Origin: Echinostoma caproni
Lineage: Eukaryota; Platyhelminthes; Trematoda; Plagiorchiida; Echinostomatidae
Assembly (NCBI GenBank): GCA_900618425.1
Contig: UZAN01039526.1
Location: 1 to 64,000 of the forward strand
DNA length: 64,000 bases
Direction of reading: 5' to 3'
How positions within the stretch are numbered: the stretch's first letter is position 1; every line of letters starts with the position of its first letter. This document shows, piece after piece, positions 1-11,545 of the stretch. The translations under genes were made by a program, and so were the position numbers. The notes beneath the pieces are model-generated. The model saw only the letters and a program-made list of their open reading frames with translations, did not search any database and was not told where the DNA came from.

Positions 1-116
1 AACCCCGAATGGAAGGCTGCTAAGATTTGCAGAGACCATAGCAATCAAGTTTCGATAGCCCCCACTGTGTTAACAGAAGGAGGTCTACATCAGTCCGACG
101 TTGCCCTGGTGACAAC
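1..116 (+). CDS. possible 3' part of an exon, cut by the window edge
   Basis: Frame 1 is open from the first base and gives about 38 residues beginning NPEWKAAKICRDH and ending DVALVTT. It runs straight into AAC|GTAAGC at 117, a good donor, leaving phase 2; the in-frame stop lies just inside the putative intron. Composition is protein-like with no low complexity. I do not recognise the product and see no matching downstream exon. The left boundary is unknown because the window starts inside it. A chance open frame of this length is quite possible. Confidence 0.3.
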
Positions 117-200
117 GTAAGCGGAAGAATGAACTGAAACCATGTGAGTAATGGAGGATTTGATTAAATTTAAAATGGGAATTAGTCGCGGATATAGCAA

Positions 201-400
201 ATGAAGCGTAAACTGAAAATCTGGGAAACACTGGATAGCTGTTTAGACCTAGTTGGGTCTCATCAGCAGTGGGAATCCATCGAATCCATCATGGGCAGAA
301 CGCAAGCATACTACCCACTACGCTACCGGGCAGCTGATCAGACCGTTTTTCATTTTCCATTTACACGATATAGCACAACCATCTTTGCGAGCTTGTTGCG
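201..400 (-). repeat. tRNA-derived SINE with a 5' leader, copy A
   Basis: On the minus strand a leader (about 400-337) carries the words GTTGTGCTATAT and GGAAAATGAAAAACGGTCTG. A tRNA-like part follows, with a polymerase III A-box-like stretch around GTGGGTAGTATGC and a B-box-like GGATTCGATGGATTCCC, then a tail ending near 201. The same leader, tRNA-like part and tail recur at 42.2-42.5 kb, and the leader plus tRNA-like part at 31.3 kb. The tail pairs with an inverted partial copy just to the right. Open frames across it are artefacts of the repeat. Confidence 0.7.
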
Positions 401-427
401 GGCCACAGACACTGCTCATCTCAGCAC

Positions 428-530
428 TGGCCCCAGTTGGGTCGATGGATTCGTACTGCTGATTAGACCCAACGAGATCGAAGCAGATATCCAGTGGTTC
501 CGAGCTTTTCAGTTCACGCTTCATTTGTTA
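428..530 (+). repeat. partial SINE copy (tail), inverted relative to copy A
   Basis: The reverse complement of this stretch matches 201-297 closely: both contain words like CTGAAAA, GGATA(T/G)CTG and GTTGGGTCT(A/C)ATCAGCAGT. The result is an imperfect inverted repeat of about 95 bp with a spacer of about 130 bp. Confidence 0.65.
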
Positions 531-540
531 TGTACATGAC

Positions 541-1110
541 GAACTCCGATTTGGAACTGATACCATGTTAGATTTCGATGACCTGTGATACATAAACTAT
601 TTTTTTCTGTAGTAGCTATCGATTGATATACAACGAAATGATTCCGGAATTAAATCCTGCTTGTCTGCAGTGCTGTGTTCTTTGTTCAAGTCAGTCGAAG
701 TCAAGTCAAGAGTGCACTTTATTCATCTAATGTGACAGAATTTTCAGTGAAAAGAATAATATCGCTTTTGCTTTGGCATGCGCACCATTAAAAATGAGCT
801 TAAAGATATGACAAATATTTACTGAGAACGCGTAAAAAAATAAAGAAAAGTTCAAGGTGAAAATTTACATTAGATTATGTATAAGTTCGGTTGATATTCT
901 CTCCCTAGAAACCAAAAAACGTGAAAGCTAAGGTACAACGGAGTTGGGAAAAGCATTGGTATGAGTATATGAAGGTTCAAATTTATTGCGGGTTACAGAA
1001 ATTGAAATGGAGCTAAATAGGGCTGCGTGTCAAGGATGTGATGCATCGGACAAGTTAGAGTCGCACAGACGGTCACACGCCTTAAAGTGTTGGTTGACAA
1101 TGGAATCAAC
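541..1110. other. no gene seen; A+T-rich spacer
   Basis: Only short stop-broken frames. Runs of CAAGTC occur near 690-710 and their complement recurs near 1298-1312, probably by chance. Confidence 0.6.
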
Positions 1111-1129
1111 CAGCTACTCATAAAATACA

Positions 1130-1330
1130 GCTCCAAATCTAGAGATGCGTTTCAGAGAGCGTCTAATTAATATGAAATCCTTAGACATTAGACCGGGAAA
1201 GATAACGGGAGAGCAGTATGTCCAATGACATAAAACGCATGAGAAAATAAATTTGGAGATGATGTACCAAGGCATCCTCAGACGTCGAAGGTGTGTGTTG
1301 ACTTGACTTGACTCCAATGTATGGTTGTCG
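1130..1330 (-). mobile_element. weak match to the 3' end of a CR1-like LINE
   Basis: The minus-strand frame has an arginine-rich LRRLRMPWYIISKF followed by a hydrophobic stretch and later RRSLKRISRF. The order (basic patch, aromatic strand, short basic tail) resembles the C-terminus of CR1 ORF2, which is clear at 15.7 and 28.5 kb here. The diagnostic WNSLP core is not preserved, so this is tentative. Confidence 0.25.
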
Positions 1331-1441
1331 AGAGAATCTTGTGCACTCTTCGTAGCAGCCTGATACAACCAGCAGGATTGTATAACACTTGCTTCGTTGA
1401 TTATTCATCATCACCCGCATCCCGGGATCAAGCAACTGCAC

Positions 1442-3066
1442 AAATAAGCATCAACGTGAACTAGGGAATCGTGCCAGTGTTGAATCGGCTGTGATTGTTT
1501 ATTGCATTACTATACTGATTCGTCGTGGCAGCGACTCAGCTATTTAATCATCCTGAGTAGAACGCATGAAGGCCAAGGAGATCCTATATTTCTTGGTGAA
1601 GACCGAAATCTGAAAAACCATTCTCATATTTATTGCGGCACATACAGTTGACAAAAATAAACGGAACAGTATGGTAGTTCCATCATACATGACCTGTGCA
1701 CAAATATGCTCTAGCCTAAAGTCGTAAAATCTATCGTCCATTACATTACAAGTAGTCACGGGTTTTAGTTGGCTATCCGGTCAGTTTACTAGTGGGCGAT
1801 ATTTCTCTTCTTAAACAATGCGGTGCTATCTAACGCAGATGAAACAAACCGAGCTATCTTTTTGCCATGTACTGATAGGTTTTGGGATTCAGTGCATAAA
1901 AATAGGGCACTAATTTACGCTAATTGAAGACCACACTGAGGAAATGTGCACTATCCGGAGGAACTTTTTATGCTTGACAATTTAAGTGTGTCGGATATCG
2001 AGACCACCCGAAACGTATTTCTAACCAACAGATTGATCCAGCTGACCAGTTGCACTGTCCGTGCATAATGAACCAAGTAATAATGTCTAATGATTCTTTT
2101 TTGTTCAAAATAATCACCCAAAACTAGTTTATCGTGACAACGTTTCGAAGAAAGTCTATTTTATTTAGTATCATGCAGTCGGTAGATTAACAAACCTTTT
2201 TATTTACCTACTTGACTATATTTTATAATTCCACTTTATGTATTTCATTCAACAAGCCTCCAGCCGTGTAAAAATTCAGATCTTACATACCTCACTAATG
2301 GAATTTTATGTTATGTATTTGTGTTCTACTAGGTGATCTACAAGGTAGTTTCTGTTTAATGTTTAATTACTGAACAAATGGAGGTTAGAAGCCACATGTG
2401 GCGGAAAAATGCACTATTTTCCGAAGCATATAGTTTATTTTTGTCAATTACTTTTTCAGCCATTCCTGACTAATTGGGATAAAGCACGAATGAATCAGAT
2501 GATGATGGTGATGCGTTCTCCGACTCCAAGTACCATTCACTTGTCGTGAAAGAGCAATCGTATTTGAAGCCTCGGACAGCTGTCAGACAGCTCAATGAAT
2601 CCTCATCGATTCACACAAGGATTGCAGTAGGCAGAGAATATCACCATCATTGATATTTCAGCACAAAATGAACAGAATGCTTGTAATCACTGGAACATAT
2701 CGTTTGTCAAAACAAAAGCAAACAAACAATTAATTTGAACAAGAGAAACTGCTGGAGGGAGGAAGCAGTCGTTTATTTCATGTATTTTACCAATGATTGT
2801 GATGAAACACACCAATAAACCGTGGATAAATGTATCATAATGTCCAAAATGAATGCTCTGCTGCTTGCGGATTTAGCGATGAGTACTGAAATTGATGAGC
2901 CCTGAGTACGTCTGTATGTTGCGCAAAAATAAAAGAGCTGCTTGGCTGTGTGCATGCGCGTAGAACCGTGAGATGCACATCCAAATGGAGCTCCGTGACC
3001 TCATTCTCCTTCACATATCCACTTTCTGTTTGACGATTGAAGTTGCCTGACGAGGACCACTAAGGG
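1442..3066. other. no gene seen; possible 3' UTR of the minus-strand gene at its right end
   Basis: A+T-rich with no convincing exon. On the minus strand an AATAAA lies at 2777-2772, about 290 nt past the stop of the exon ending at 3067, a reasonable poly(A) signal for that gene. Confidence 0.5.
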
Positions 3067-3382
3067 TTAAAGGACCAATTGAAAATTTAACTTGAATGGT
3101 CTGATAATGGGCTCTTTCACATTGTTCAACTGGTTTGGGGACAGTGCACGCAATTCAATCAAACACTTCCCATTGATGGAGTCAATGGCATAGGAATAGG
3201 GGTTGAGCACAGTACGAAAACATGAATAGCGACGTCCAGTTGATCCGCCCAAAGAAGCTGCTAATCCCGAATGGAATGGTTCAATACGATGCTGTATTTT
3301 GCTGTTCTTCTTGACTGAACTGAATGTTTCATCTTCCAAACTGGTTATAGATACACCTGGAACTTCCGGCTCGAGGTAACAT
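3067..3382 (-). CDS. terminal exon of a minus-strand gene, possibly Meteorin-like
   Basis: On the minus strand TTTTTAACGCTTTTAG is a good acceptor; the exon then reads CYLEPEVPGVSITSLEDETF and continues for 104 residues to a stop at 3067. The first base completes a codon, so incoming phase is 2, which fits the outgoing phase of 5095-5211. Visible features are a first cysteine followed by a 'SITSLED' strand, a later RRYSCF cysteine and an NPYSYAIDS segment. Spacing of these cysteines and strands loosely recalls Meteorin family proteins (C..., LE.tge, vQCF). The similarity is from reading only and weak; it may be an unrelated secreted or cytosolic protein. There is no membrane span or low complexity. 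Confidence 0.5.
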
Positions 3383-5094
3383 CTAAAAGCGTTAAAAATG
3401 ATAATTGGGCAACAGAATATGTGTGACAGTAAAATGTTCATTTATCAAAGAAAGAATAGTTAAAAACGCGAGACATATCTAATATAACGAACATATGAAA
3501 CCTAAATCTGTGCAATCTGATCCCTGGTGTTTCCTTCTCATTACAGAAAAGTGATCGCTGAAAGACCGCTTTATTCTTTTCATATGAACTCACGTGGACA
3601 CTATTTAGTAAACAACCAGTAATTAACTTGACCCTATTCCTTTTGTCTATACACAGTATTACGCTATTCATCTCCCCTTTTTCAAGCATTCGAACTTGTT
3701 TATTTCGGCACCATTATGATTCGATCAGAAGGTTTTTAAACTTCACTGTTAGATACCGTCCTGTGCACGAAATAAGATTCTAGATTGAGTGGATAGATGG
3801 GCATTTTTTGGGAGACCTCAAATCTTTAACACAGCTGCCGAGAGTTTCCGAGCATTGTAAGACAATCACTGTGCGATTGGATTCAAGTATTAATGTCACC
3901 AAAGGTCACCATACCGAATACGCCGCCCCAGCTGAGCCTAGAGGTCACAACAGAAAGTGGAAATTTTAAAGCATTGGGCTTATGGATGGCTAGTGCAGTA
4001 AACCGTATATCCTACGAGCATGAATCTGAGGTCTCGCTTCCATTCGAATCAAGCGGCAGTTCACATCCACCTTCTCCCTTAGGTCTTTAACTCATACTTT
4101 AGGAACTTGAAGCACTGCGTCCCGTTTCTCCACTTCATCAATATAGGAAGAAGACATATGTCGCGAGATGTTATTATTTCACTTAATCTTCTCAATCGCT
4201 TACTTAAAACAAACAAGCATGTACATATCACATGGGGTCATTCAGTTATGGTAAATGAACATGTACATTCATACAAAGGTTACTAAACATAGAAGTAGAA
4301 GGTTAACGCTACGGTAACTAGGCCTATATTTGGAGTTCAAAAATAGTGTCCGTGTGTCTCCTTGGGTGTTACTGGGTTTCAAGAAGACGACCTCTAAACA
4401 AACAAATCGGTAATTCCGGTCAGCTGTTGTATGAGCCAATCGGTACTCTGGTTGTAAACACACACGTTCACATCTTTCAAGCAATGGATCAGGAGTTGAA
4501 ACTCTGTTGAAAGCGAAACTCATATTTGAAGCTTGTGGAAGGTGCAACTGATTGGAAGAACCGAGTATCTTTGTGTGAACATGAAGCCAGAAATCTATAC
4601 AAATTGTCCAGCTCAAGTTCTCAGAAGTAGCTGTGATTTGATGATAAATGTTTTAATTCTAACTCTCGTAGACATTGCATTATCGTCGGTCAAAGGAAGA
4701 AAACTTCCAACTACCTCCTCTAGTTATATTTCACATGAAAAAGACATGAATTTGTATCATAAGCTAAGGAAAAAATAATGTGCTTGAAACCTCATGGTCA
4801 TCGGTGAAAATATATTATTTAAAAAGCATATGTAGCACGACAGTACCTGTTAGGTACAGATTTTTGCTGCTAAAGTAAATGAATCGATTGCCCTCAACAG
4901 TATTAATTAGTGAAAACCGTGTTTATTGTAATGGCCTAGTCATGGACAAAAGAAGATGAGTCTAGAAATATTTTCGTGTTGGTGACAAGTGGACCTGTCT
5001 AACCCAGACTCTAAATGTCATCATTGGAAAGCTGTGTGGAATTAGAGCCTTATTTAAAAATGCCAGACAGGGAGGGATAAACGATATCACTCAC
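3383..5094 (-). other. putative intron between the 5095-5211 and 3067-3382 exons
   Basis: About 1.7 kb, starting GTGAGT (5094-5089) and ending TTTTAG. It holds a decoy: an open frame at 3594-3689 (minus) ending CCAC|GTGAGT, outgoing phase 0, which does not match the phase of the terminal exon. Frames on both strands near 3893-4090 and 4269-4616 have no splice support. Confidence 0.4.
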
Positions 5095-5211
5095 AAAAAG
5101 TCACAGTTGGTGTCTCCGTAGGTGAACAAAACTCGAATGCTTGACTGAGGTTCGATCCAAATCAAGTGGCCAGTCTCCGCGTACAAGTGCACCACGTCCT
5201 CGTAAATACCA
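5095..5211 (-). CDS. internal exon of the same minus-strand gene
   Basis: A 117-nt exon between TTTTTTTGCAG and TTTTT|GTGAGT. In phase 2/phase 2 it encodes GIYEDVVHLYAETGHLIWIE followed by PQSSIRVLF and a Tyr-Gly-Asp-Thr-Asn-Cys segment. Joined to 3067-3382 it stays open through the junction (codon TT|A, Leu). The pattern 'DV.HLY...G.L.W..P...I.V' is the part that most resembles Meteorin proteins, where a similar strand precedes a conserved WxYP. The longer open frame on the same strand is in a different frame and runs over the acceptor, so I prefer this spliced reading. Confidence 0.5.
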
Positions 5212-8200
5212 CTGCAAAAAAACACGCGATGCGTGTAAAAGATGTCTCAAGGTGGACTTTAACTCGACTGATGGAATGCGACAATAATCAATTTCTAATT
5301 TGGCCAACATTCTGATAACAAACGCTATTGCGCAGTCGATATTAGAGAAACATCACCGATAAATAAGGCTGTTAATCTGGGCACGCCAAGAAGGGTGAAA
5401 AGAACGATGGCGAAAATGTGGTAAATAGCCTCGTGGAGAATCGAATTTACGCTCTCTTAGTGTTTTCTTGACCAACTGAAATTAGTATTGGATCGATGGT
5501 CTTTCATTCATATATCAGAAGTGAATATCAGAATGTATGATCGATTCGTCAAGGCGATACTCAAACACATACAACTAAATATAGAGGACTGAGTTCACTG
5601 ATCTATCTTGTTTTAAGGGACACAGGTTTTCAGTGAGAATTGGTCTACATTGCTTACATTTTGTACGCAGAGATGCAAGTAATAACATTTTGTTGGATGT
5701 AGCTTTGCGAAAACTTTGTAGTATTTACTTATAATGAAACAAATACCTACACTGGTATAATGAATCTGCATACGTATGTATGTAATATTAACAAAATGTA
5801 AATAGTTGGTACGCTAAAATCATGGAACAAAACATTCCTACCACAGCATGAATTAGATGAAGATTAAAAAGATATGAATGCCTAAAGAGATAAGGTTTCT
5901 CGAAATGCACTTTACACAATGCGTGTTTGCTTACAAGAATCGAAAATTGTCTTCACACTACAATTATTCATACCCACGTGCTATTGTGTCGGGTTCTCAA
6001 ACGCAGTGAAATCTACGCCATTTTCCTACCATTTCAAGTACCAGGGGGAAAAGCCACCAACTGAGAACAGTTGTGGAAATAATGGAATTTCTGAAAGTGT
6101 TATCAACAAACTAAACCACATGTAACCGAGATTAGCTTTTTCCGTACGCATAGTTGTGTGCTGTTAGGCGATAAAACACACAGGTTAGCATGTGTCCGGG
6201 CTACATATGTACGTTGTTTCACTTCGTCAAACCACCATGGCGATAGGCCTAACACTGATGCGTTTCTCGGTGTACTGCCCTATAGGTAGGTATTCCGCTT
6301 GGACCTCCAAAAGTGGGCATTTTTCATTCACGTGTTCCCAAAACTGGGACGAGCACAACCACACCACACGCAAAGTAAACCTCAGCATGCATCCATCTCA
6401 TGCTTGATCACATGACCTGATTGCTGCTCGAATCTGGATTGAAAACAAGGAAGGGGATTGCGTATTTTTTGACGTTAGGAAAAATAATGGCAAACAATTT
6501 CTTCTGAATTCAAGTGTTTTATTATTTAATGATAAGAAACAAGGATTCCAAATATTAGACACAAAGATATTCTACTACGTTTTCAAATCAACGTTTCTTT
6601 CCTCACTCTACTTGTACCACTAAAATGAGTGTTTATATAAATAATGCGAACTATTGTCAAAACAACATGATCCATCCCATGTTCCATAAACTTAAATTTC
6701 ACCGCATTTGGCTTCTTAGATTACACAGTAAAACGGTTGCTCGGTTAGATGTCGTAAATAACATCACTGGATTCTATTTATGCGCGGTTCGCACCAAGAT
6801 GGAGCGACAGATGAATGAATGATATGATAGCTGGTGTAATAAAAACAATGTTGAGATAACTTGTCTGGTCACGATGTTGGCATTACAGTCCGAGGAAAGT
6901 GCACAAACACACGCACACGCACACAACTTATTCATGTTGTTCAACGGTTCTTGCGTGCGTTTGTATTTCTTTTGATTCAGTATTGAAAGTGCATCGTGTT
7001 TCGTGCATCTATCATCAACAAAGTGCCCTTTTTGTTTGTACTCAAGAGGGAAATGCCCTTGTGCAAACAGATGCTGGAGTAGTGGCATGCATAACTGGGA
7101 AACATGGCGGCAAAATGTAGTTGAGGAATTAACCATGAAAGAAAAGGAGGTTAACTGGTGTTGATTTATTTGCACCGATCTATTTACAGCCTCTAATTCC
7201 GTTTTCAGTTTAAATTTAGACTGGAAATGAAACTCGCCTAGGATGAATAAGAAGTCGGTGAGTGATACAACACTTCCGACAAATAAGGTGTAATAAAATA
7301 CCCAGTTGGGTTTTACCAAAAGTTTACAGATGGGGCTGTAAATAGCAAACACCTATAAAACAACCGATAATGCTGTATTATGTAATACTCTGGTTTGTGA
7401 CAAGTGCTGCAACTCAAGTGAACTCATTAAAGTGATTCTGCACGAATGATAGGGTGCGACGGGAAAGTAGACTTGACGTGCATGTGATATTTCAAGTCAA
7501 ATATAGACCCTCATGCACAAATGTACTTGCGTTTGTTACAATGGAATGCTTTTCATTTTGGTAATAGTATCATGAAAACGGCTCTGACTGATCTAAAAAA
7601 TACTGAATCAGAATTATATTAAACATTTTAGAGAAACCGTGAAGTTTTATCGCCATGGTGAACCGTGTATGTGACATATTGGAACATAAAACCCGATGCA
7701 GTTCTCGTCTTTCCTTAGCATCTAGGATTAACTAGTAAAATCAAGTGTTGTGCGGCAACACCAGATAATATTGGTGTGGTTGAAACAGACTGCGAAAAGT
7801 AGTAAATTACTCAGCGTTGTTGCGATGCAAACCATTTTAGCCAGACAAGTCAGCCAATGTTCTTGTTTGTATGAAAGACAGGTTTGATATGATGCAAGTT
7901 TGTTTAGTTTAATGTAAGTGTTGTCTAATTTGTAAGATTGCTGCATTATTGCCAGTCTGAAATAGAGTACTTGTATGTTAGATAGAGGACCTTGGTTGAA
8001 ATCAGGGTTCTTTAGTGGCACAGCCTTCTTCTAAAGGAGATTATTTTGCGAGACTTTCGTTTGTCTTATTTGAAAAGCAAGTAACATCGTTGCAGCACTT
8101 CCAATGCATAAAAGGAATCGACTAGTTTCTTGCGAACACCTAAAATGTCAGTAATTTATGATATTTTTACATTCTTTTTTCGCAAGAAGAATTAGGGACC

Positions 8201-9201
8201 AATAAATAACTCTTCTGTGTTGCAAAACACGGTATCCTTGAAATTTTGCATCGTTTCAGGAATCATGTTTAGAACAAACGAGTAAAAAGGGTTTTACTAG
8301 GTCAGCGCTATTGTTGTTGTATTTTCAGCCATCCGCTGAGACTAGTAGCATTTCTAAGAGGGAAGCAATATGAATCAGTGACGTGAAGTTGACGAACAGA
8401 GACCTCAACTCAAGGGGATTGGTAGCTGGGGAAAACGAATTCTGGCGGTTAAGAACGAATCCTCTGCGTTAATTGTGAAAACATAGATTAGGCCAAAAAA
8501 ATTCCTTTGCATAAACATACTAAAAATATCGTGTGCAGAGCACTCGCAAATTATTACATCATGTAGGTCAAACCATCAAATGAGGGAACAAACTCTTTCG
8601 AATTACTGCCTTTAAAATTGATGACAGCAAATCTGTGTTTAAATATATGATATACGCTGCCAAATTGCTAATAACTCTAATTGATGCAAAATGTGAGCGA
8701 ACATAAAAAGAACTGAACAGGGAAAACTGAAAGGAAGAGGTCATTTCCAGGTCTCTTATCGTAATGTACTCCAGTGGTTCAATGGGGAATCAAATAATGT
8801 TGACTACTGAATTTCCTTTTTTCCAGAGGTCCGCATGTAAGACCAACGAAATCCATCATTTTTACGTTCTGCCAATCATTCCAGACTAAGTGCACATTGT
8901 TGTGTTGTGTGCATCAATTCCATAACTGCATTCAATAAGTATAAAATTTAACTTGCATATCATAGATATTAGCGAGCAATGTGGTGTCAGGACTCTTTAA
9001 CTGATAGCGAGAGTATATCAGCTGTCGATGAACAACCAAGTACAATTGCGTTTGGAGGCCTGTCGGTGTCAAATCACATGTTCACCAGTCCTTAAATCTG
9101 CAATGGAATAACCCATTATTGCAAGTTAATTGGTTTCAGATAATTGCAAACGATTTCGTCTGCAAGGTAAAAGGCATGTCCGGATTAAGGCTCAGACTCA
9201 C
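5212..9201 (-). other. putative 4-kb intron; no exon identified inside
   Basis: Contains the window's longest open frame (minus, 6774-7352). It lacks family motifs and runs through a CA/CG-rich microsatellite at about 6897-6928, so I treat it as chance. The plus frames at 5919-6125 and 6192-6407 also lack splice signals. If the flanking exons belong to different genes, this is intergenic. Confidence 0.35.
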
Positions 9202-9362
9202 CGACAAATGAATCGGCCCGGTTTTGCCACCCACTGCGCCTTGTTCACCTCCGTCTGTTCATGATTTTGAGTGTGACCGTTCGTCAGCAATACGCTATTT
9301 AAACCGTTGCTGAAGCCATCACCATTGGTCATTCCATTACTGTGAATATCGTAATGTGCCAT
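9202..9362 (-). CDS. short exon with a start codon, likely 5' exon of a minus-strand gene
   Basis: The minus strand reads ATG at 9362, then MAHYDIHSNGMTNGDGFSNG, a polar Asn/Gly-rich N-terminus, ending KAQWVAKPGRFIC and the donor TGTCG|GTGAGT. It is 53 codons plus two bases (phase 2). The phase fits the exon at 5095-5211 (CG|T, Arg). Local base composition is more G+C-rich than the flanks. The frame stays open for about 17 codons upstream of the ATG, to a TGA, with a possible acceptor ACATTCAG, so this could be an internal exon. There is no signal peptide, which argues against a secreted Meteorin if the three exons are one gene. Product not recognised. Confidence 0.5.
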
Positions 9363-11341
9363 TCTCAAGGAAATCAGTCGGGTTTGGACAATTTTATTCC
9401 TGGCTGAATGTCAACGGTTGTAGGTTTTGGAAGTTTCACTCGTACATTCCCAAATAGTAAACATGTGTGTAACCGTCAATTTATAGCACAACTAACACAT
9501 TCCTAACGTTTTATCCCACTATTTTGTTTTTTTCCTGGTTGGCGCGTAGGTGTACACACGGGTCAAATAATACAACCAATAGCTGTGTCAGAACTGTGAG
9601 CCGCATTCACCCAATCAAAATGCAATAGGCTCTGAAAGAAGGATTCCATATTTTTGGATATAATGAGGAAAACGTACATGCGGATAAATTGCTTCTATTT
9701 TCTATAAGGAATAAACCTATTTTATAAAAATGGAAGTTCCTTCGATAACATATTAAAATGACTTTATTTGTAATTGGTAATTAAGTTCTCAGAAGAAATT
9801 ACAGTCTTACTGGGAACATAGCATTTTCGGCAATCTCATTGAATCTCCCTAACCCATAAAAGAACATTCTGTATACAGCCGACTAACTAACGGTCTCATA
9901 GCATTATCTTTGCTTGGATCAATTGGGGATTCCAGAATTTGATAAGATATTGATTGTATATAGCTGCCAAGCCTCCAAGTATACGGCCTACAGATTCATA
10001 TTTTGTTTGAGCTAAAAAGATACACTGAAATTCCGTAGACACGCGAAGTAGTTATCTTTATCATCCAAATGAATTCAGTTTTATCCTTTGGGTGGTATGA
10101 AAGGAACCCTGCAAAGAGAGAAAGTATTGCGGCTTTTCAACTGTCGAAATGATTTTGATCGACAACTAGATGCAATCTTTGTGATGCAATGACAGCAAAC
10201 TATGCTTTGGTTCATAATCACCTGGTGACGTCATAAGTTACGGTAATCAACGTTGCTTGCTCCACAGAAGCAAATAAACATGGCGATAACAGATCACTGT
10301 TTGTGACTGTTTCTTCATCGATGACGTAAAAACTGATGAGCAAAGGTAGAAAAAGCCTGAGTTTCTGCATTCCTAAATCATTTGCTTTCTAAACATATCG
10401 ACTGTAGATGACAATATGATGCCCAAAATGTTTGAATTGAACTATCATTTGTACATCAATCTTGATATTTCAGATGATTCAACACTGGGAAATATTTACC
10501 ACAAACATAGTTGTCTTCACTGAGTTACAAAGAACAGTTTGGTTAATAAAAGTGTTTTAGTAGAGACAAGACAGCTCCAGTTGGCAAGGGCTGCAGTTCC
10601 ATCGGCTAATCTGTCTACTGATTAACCGACACATTCATCAAGCGCACGGCGCTCCGGATACCCACTGCATACAACCAATACAAGTATATCTACCGAATTA
10701 ACTGTGGACGCTCGGTCATCTGAGTAGGCAAGATAGAGAGATAGTTTCTTTACCGAAGCACTCAAAGATACGCTACGAATCGTTGAGTCATCAAATGTAC
10801 AGAAAAAGGTCAGATATTACGTAATTCATCATGCATCATTTATACAATAAAACAATCGTTTTGACCAATATATTTTAAATCATCTACACCACAACGAAAC
10901 ACTGAAGTATTTCACCTTATTGAGGCCACAAATACATACAGTTCAAAATACAGTAAGTGATTGTTCTTGCCAGCCTTGCCTTCCTGATTGACCTTTACAG
11001 CCCGTGGCGTTTCTGTACCTTACATCGTTATCATTAGTCTTGCCCCCGTCATACATTTTCTTGTTTAATGGGCTATGTAGTACGAGTGTGTAATGATGCA
11101 GTATAGTGGCTTAGATCCATTGTGCAAACACACGCATATCACGTTCATCTTCCAGTTTGCGACGGAACGTCATTGTTTTCATTTTAAAAAGTTATTCTTT
11201 AATCATCATATTCTAGTTAGTAATTCACATGGGAAGTTTTATTTGGGTATAAGAATCCTCATAAAGCACATTTCCGATTCAATTAAACTTTTCCATTTGA
11301 AATGAATACTTTTGGTGGTTCTATTTTAATTGGTTACTCAC
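9363..11341. other. no convincing gene
   Basis: A 43-codon plus-strand frame starting at ATG near 10832 ends at TACA|GTAAGTG near 10951. I see nothing else supporting it. The rest is A+T-rich. Confidence 0.45.
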
Positions 11342-11545
11342 CCCCTTGTTTGCACCCAACATCATCGTAACACAATCTGCCTTATTGTATAGAATAAATC
11401 GCGGATTATCGTTAATTTGGAATTTCAGATTGACGTTGTTTGATTTTAGAAAAGAAAATATACGGGACCTCGTCCTTTCAGTTAAGCGTCGGGTGTACGC
11501 ATAATCCATTTCATCGCTTGCGAACGACAAGAATGAGAATGACAT
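11342..11545 (-). CDS. candidate exon ending in a strong donor
   Basis: A 68-codon open frame, MSFSFLSFASDEMDYAYTRR through INDNPRF to TMMLGANKG, stops exactly at GGGG|GTGAGT, phase 0. An alternative internal start is the acceptor-like CATTCTTGTCGTTCGCAAG, giving an exon beginning DEMDYAYTRR. Charged and aliphatic residues alternate as in a folded domain; no family recognised. It lies on the same strand as the 3-9 kb exons, but its phase does not match the 9202-9362 exon directly, so either an exon is missing between them or it is another gene. Confidence 0.4.

Noticed and set aside
3594..3689. Minus exon-like frame ending in GTGAGT
   Set aside because: Outgoing phase 0 does not match the following exon, and there is no acceptor upstream.
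6774..7352. Longest open frame (192 codons, minus strand)
   Set aside because: No motif or splice signals. It crosses a CA/CG microsatellite that produces its CACACVCA run; a plus-strand frame is also open there.
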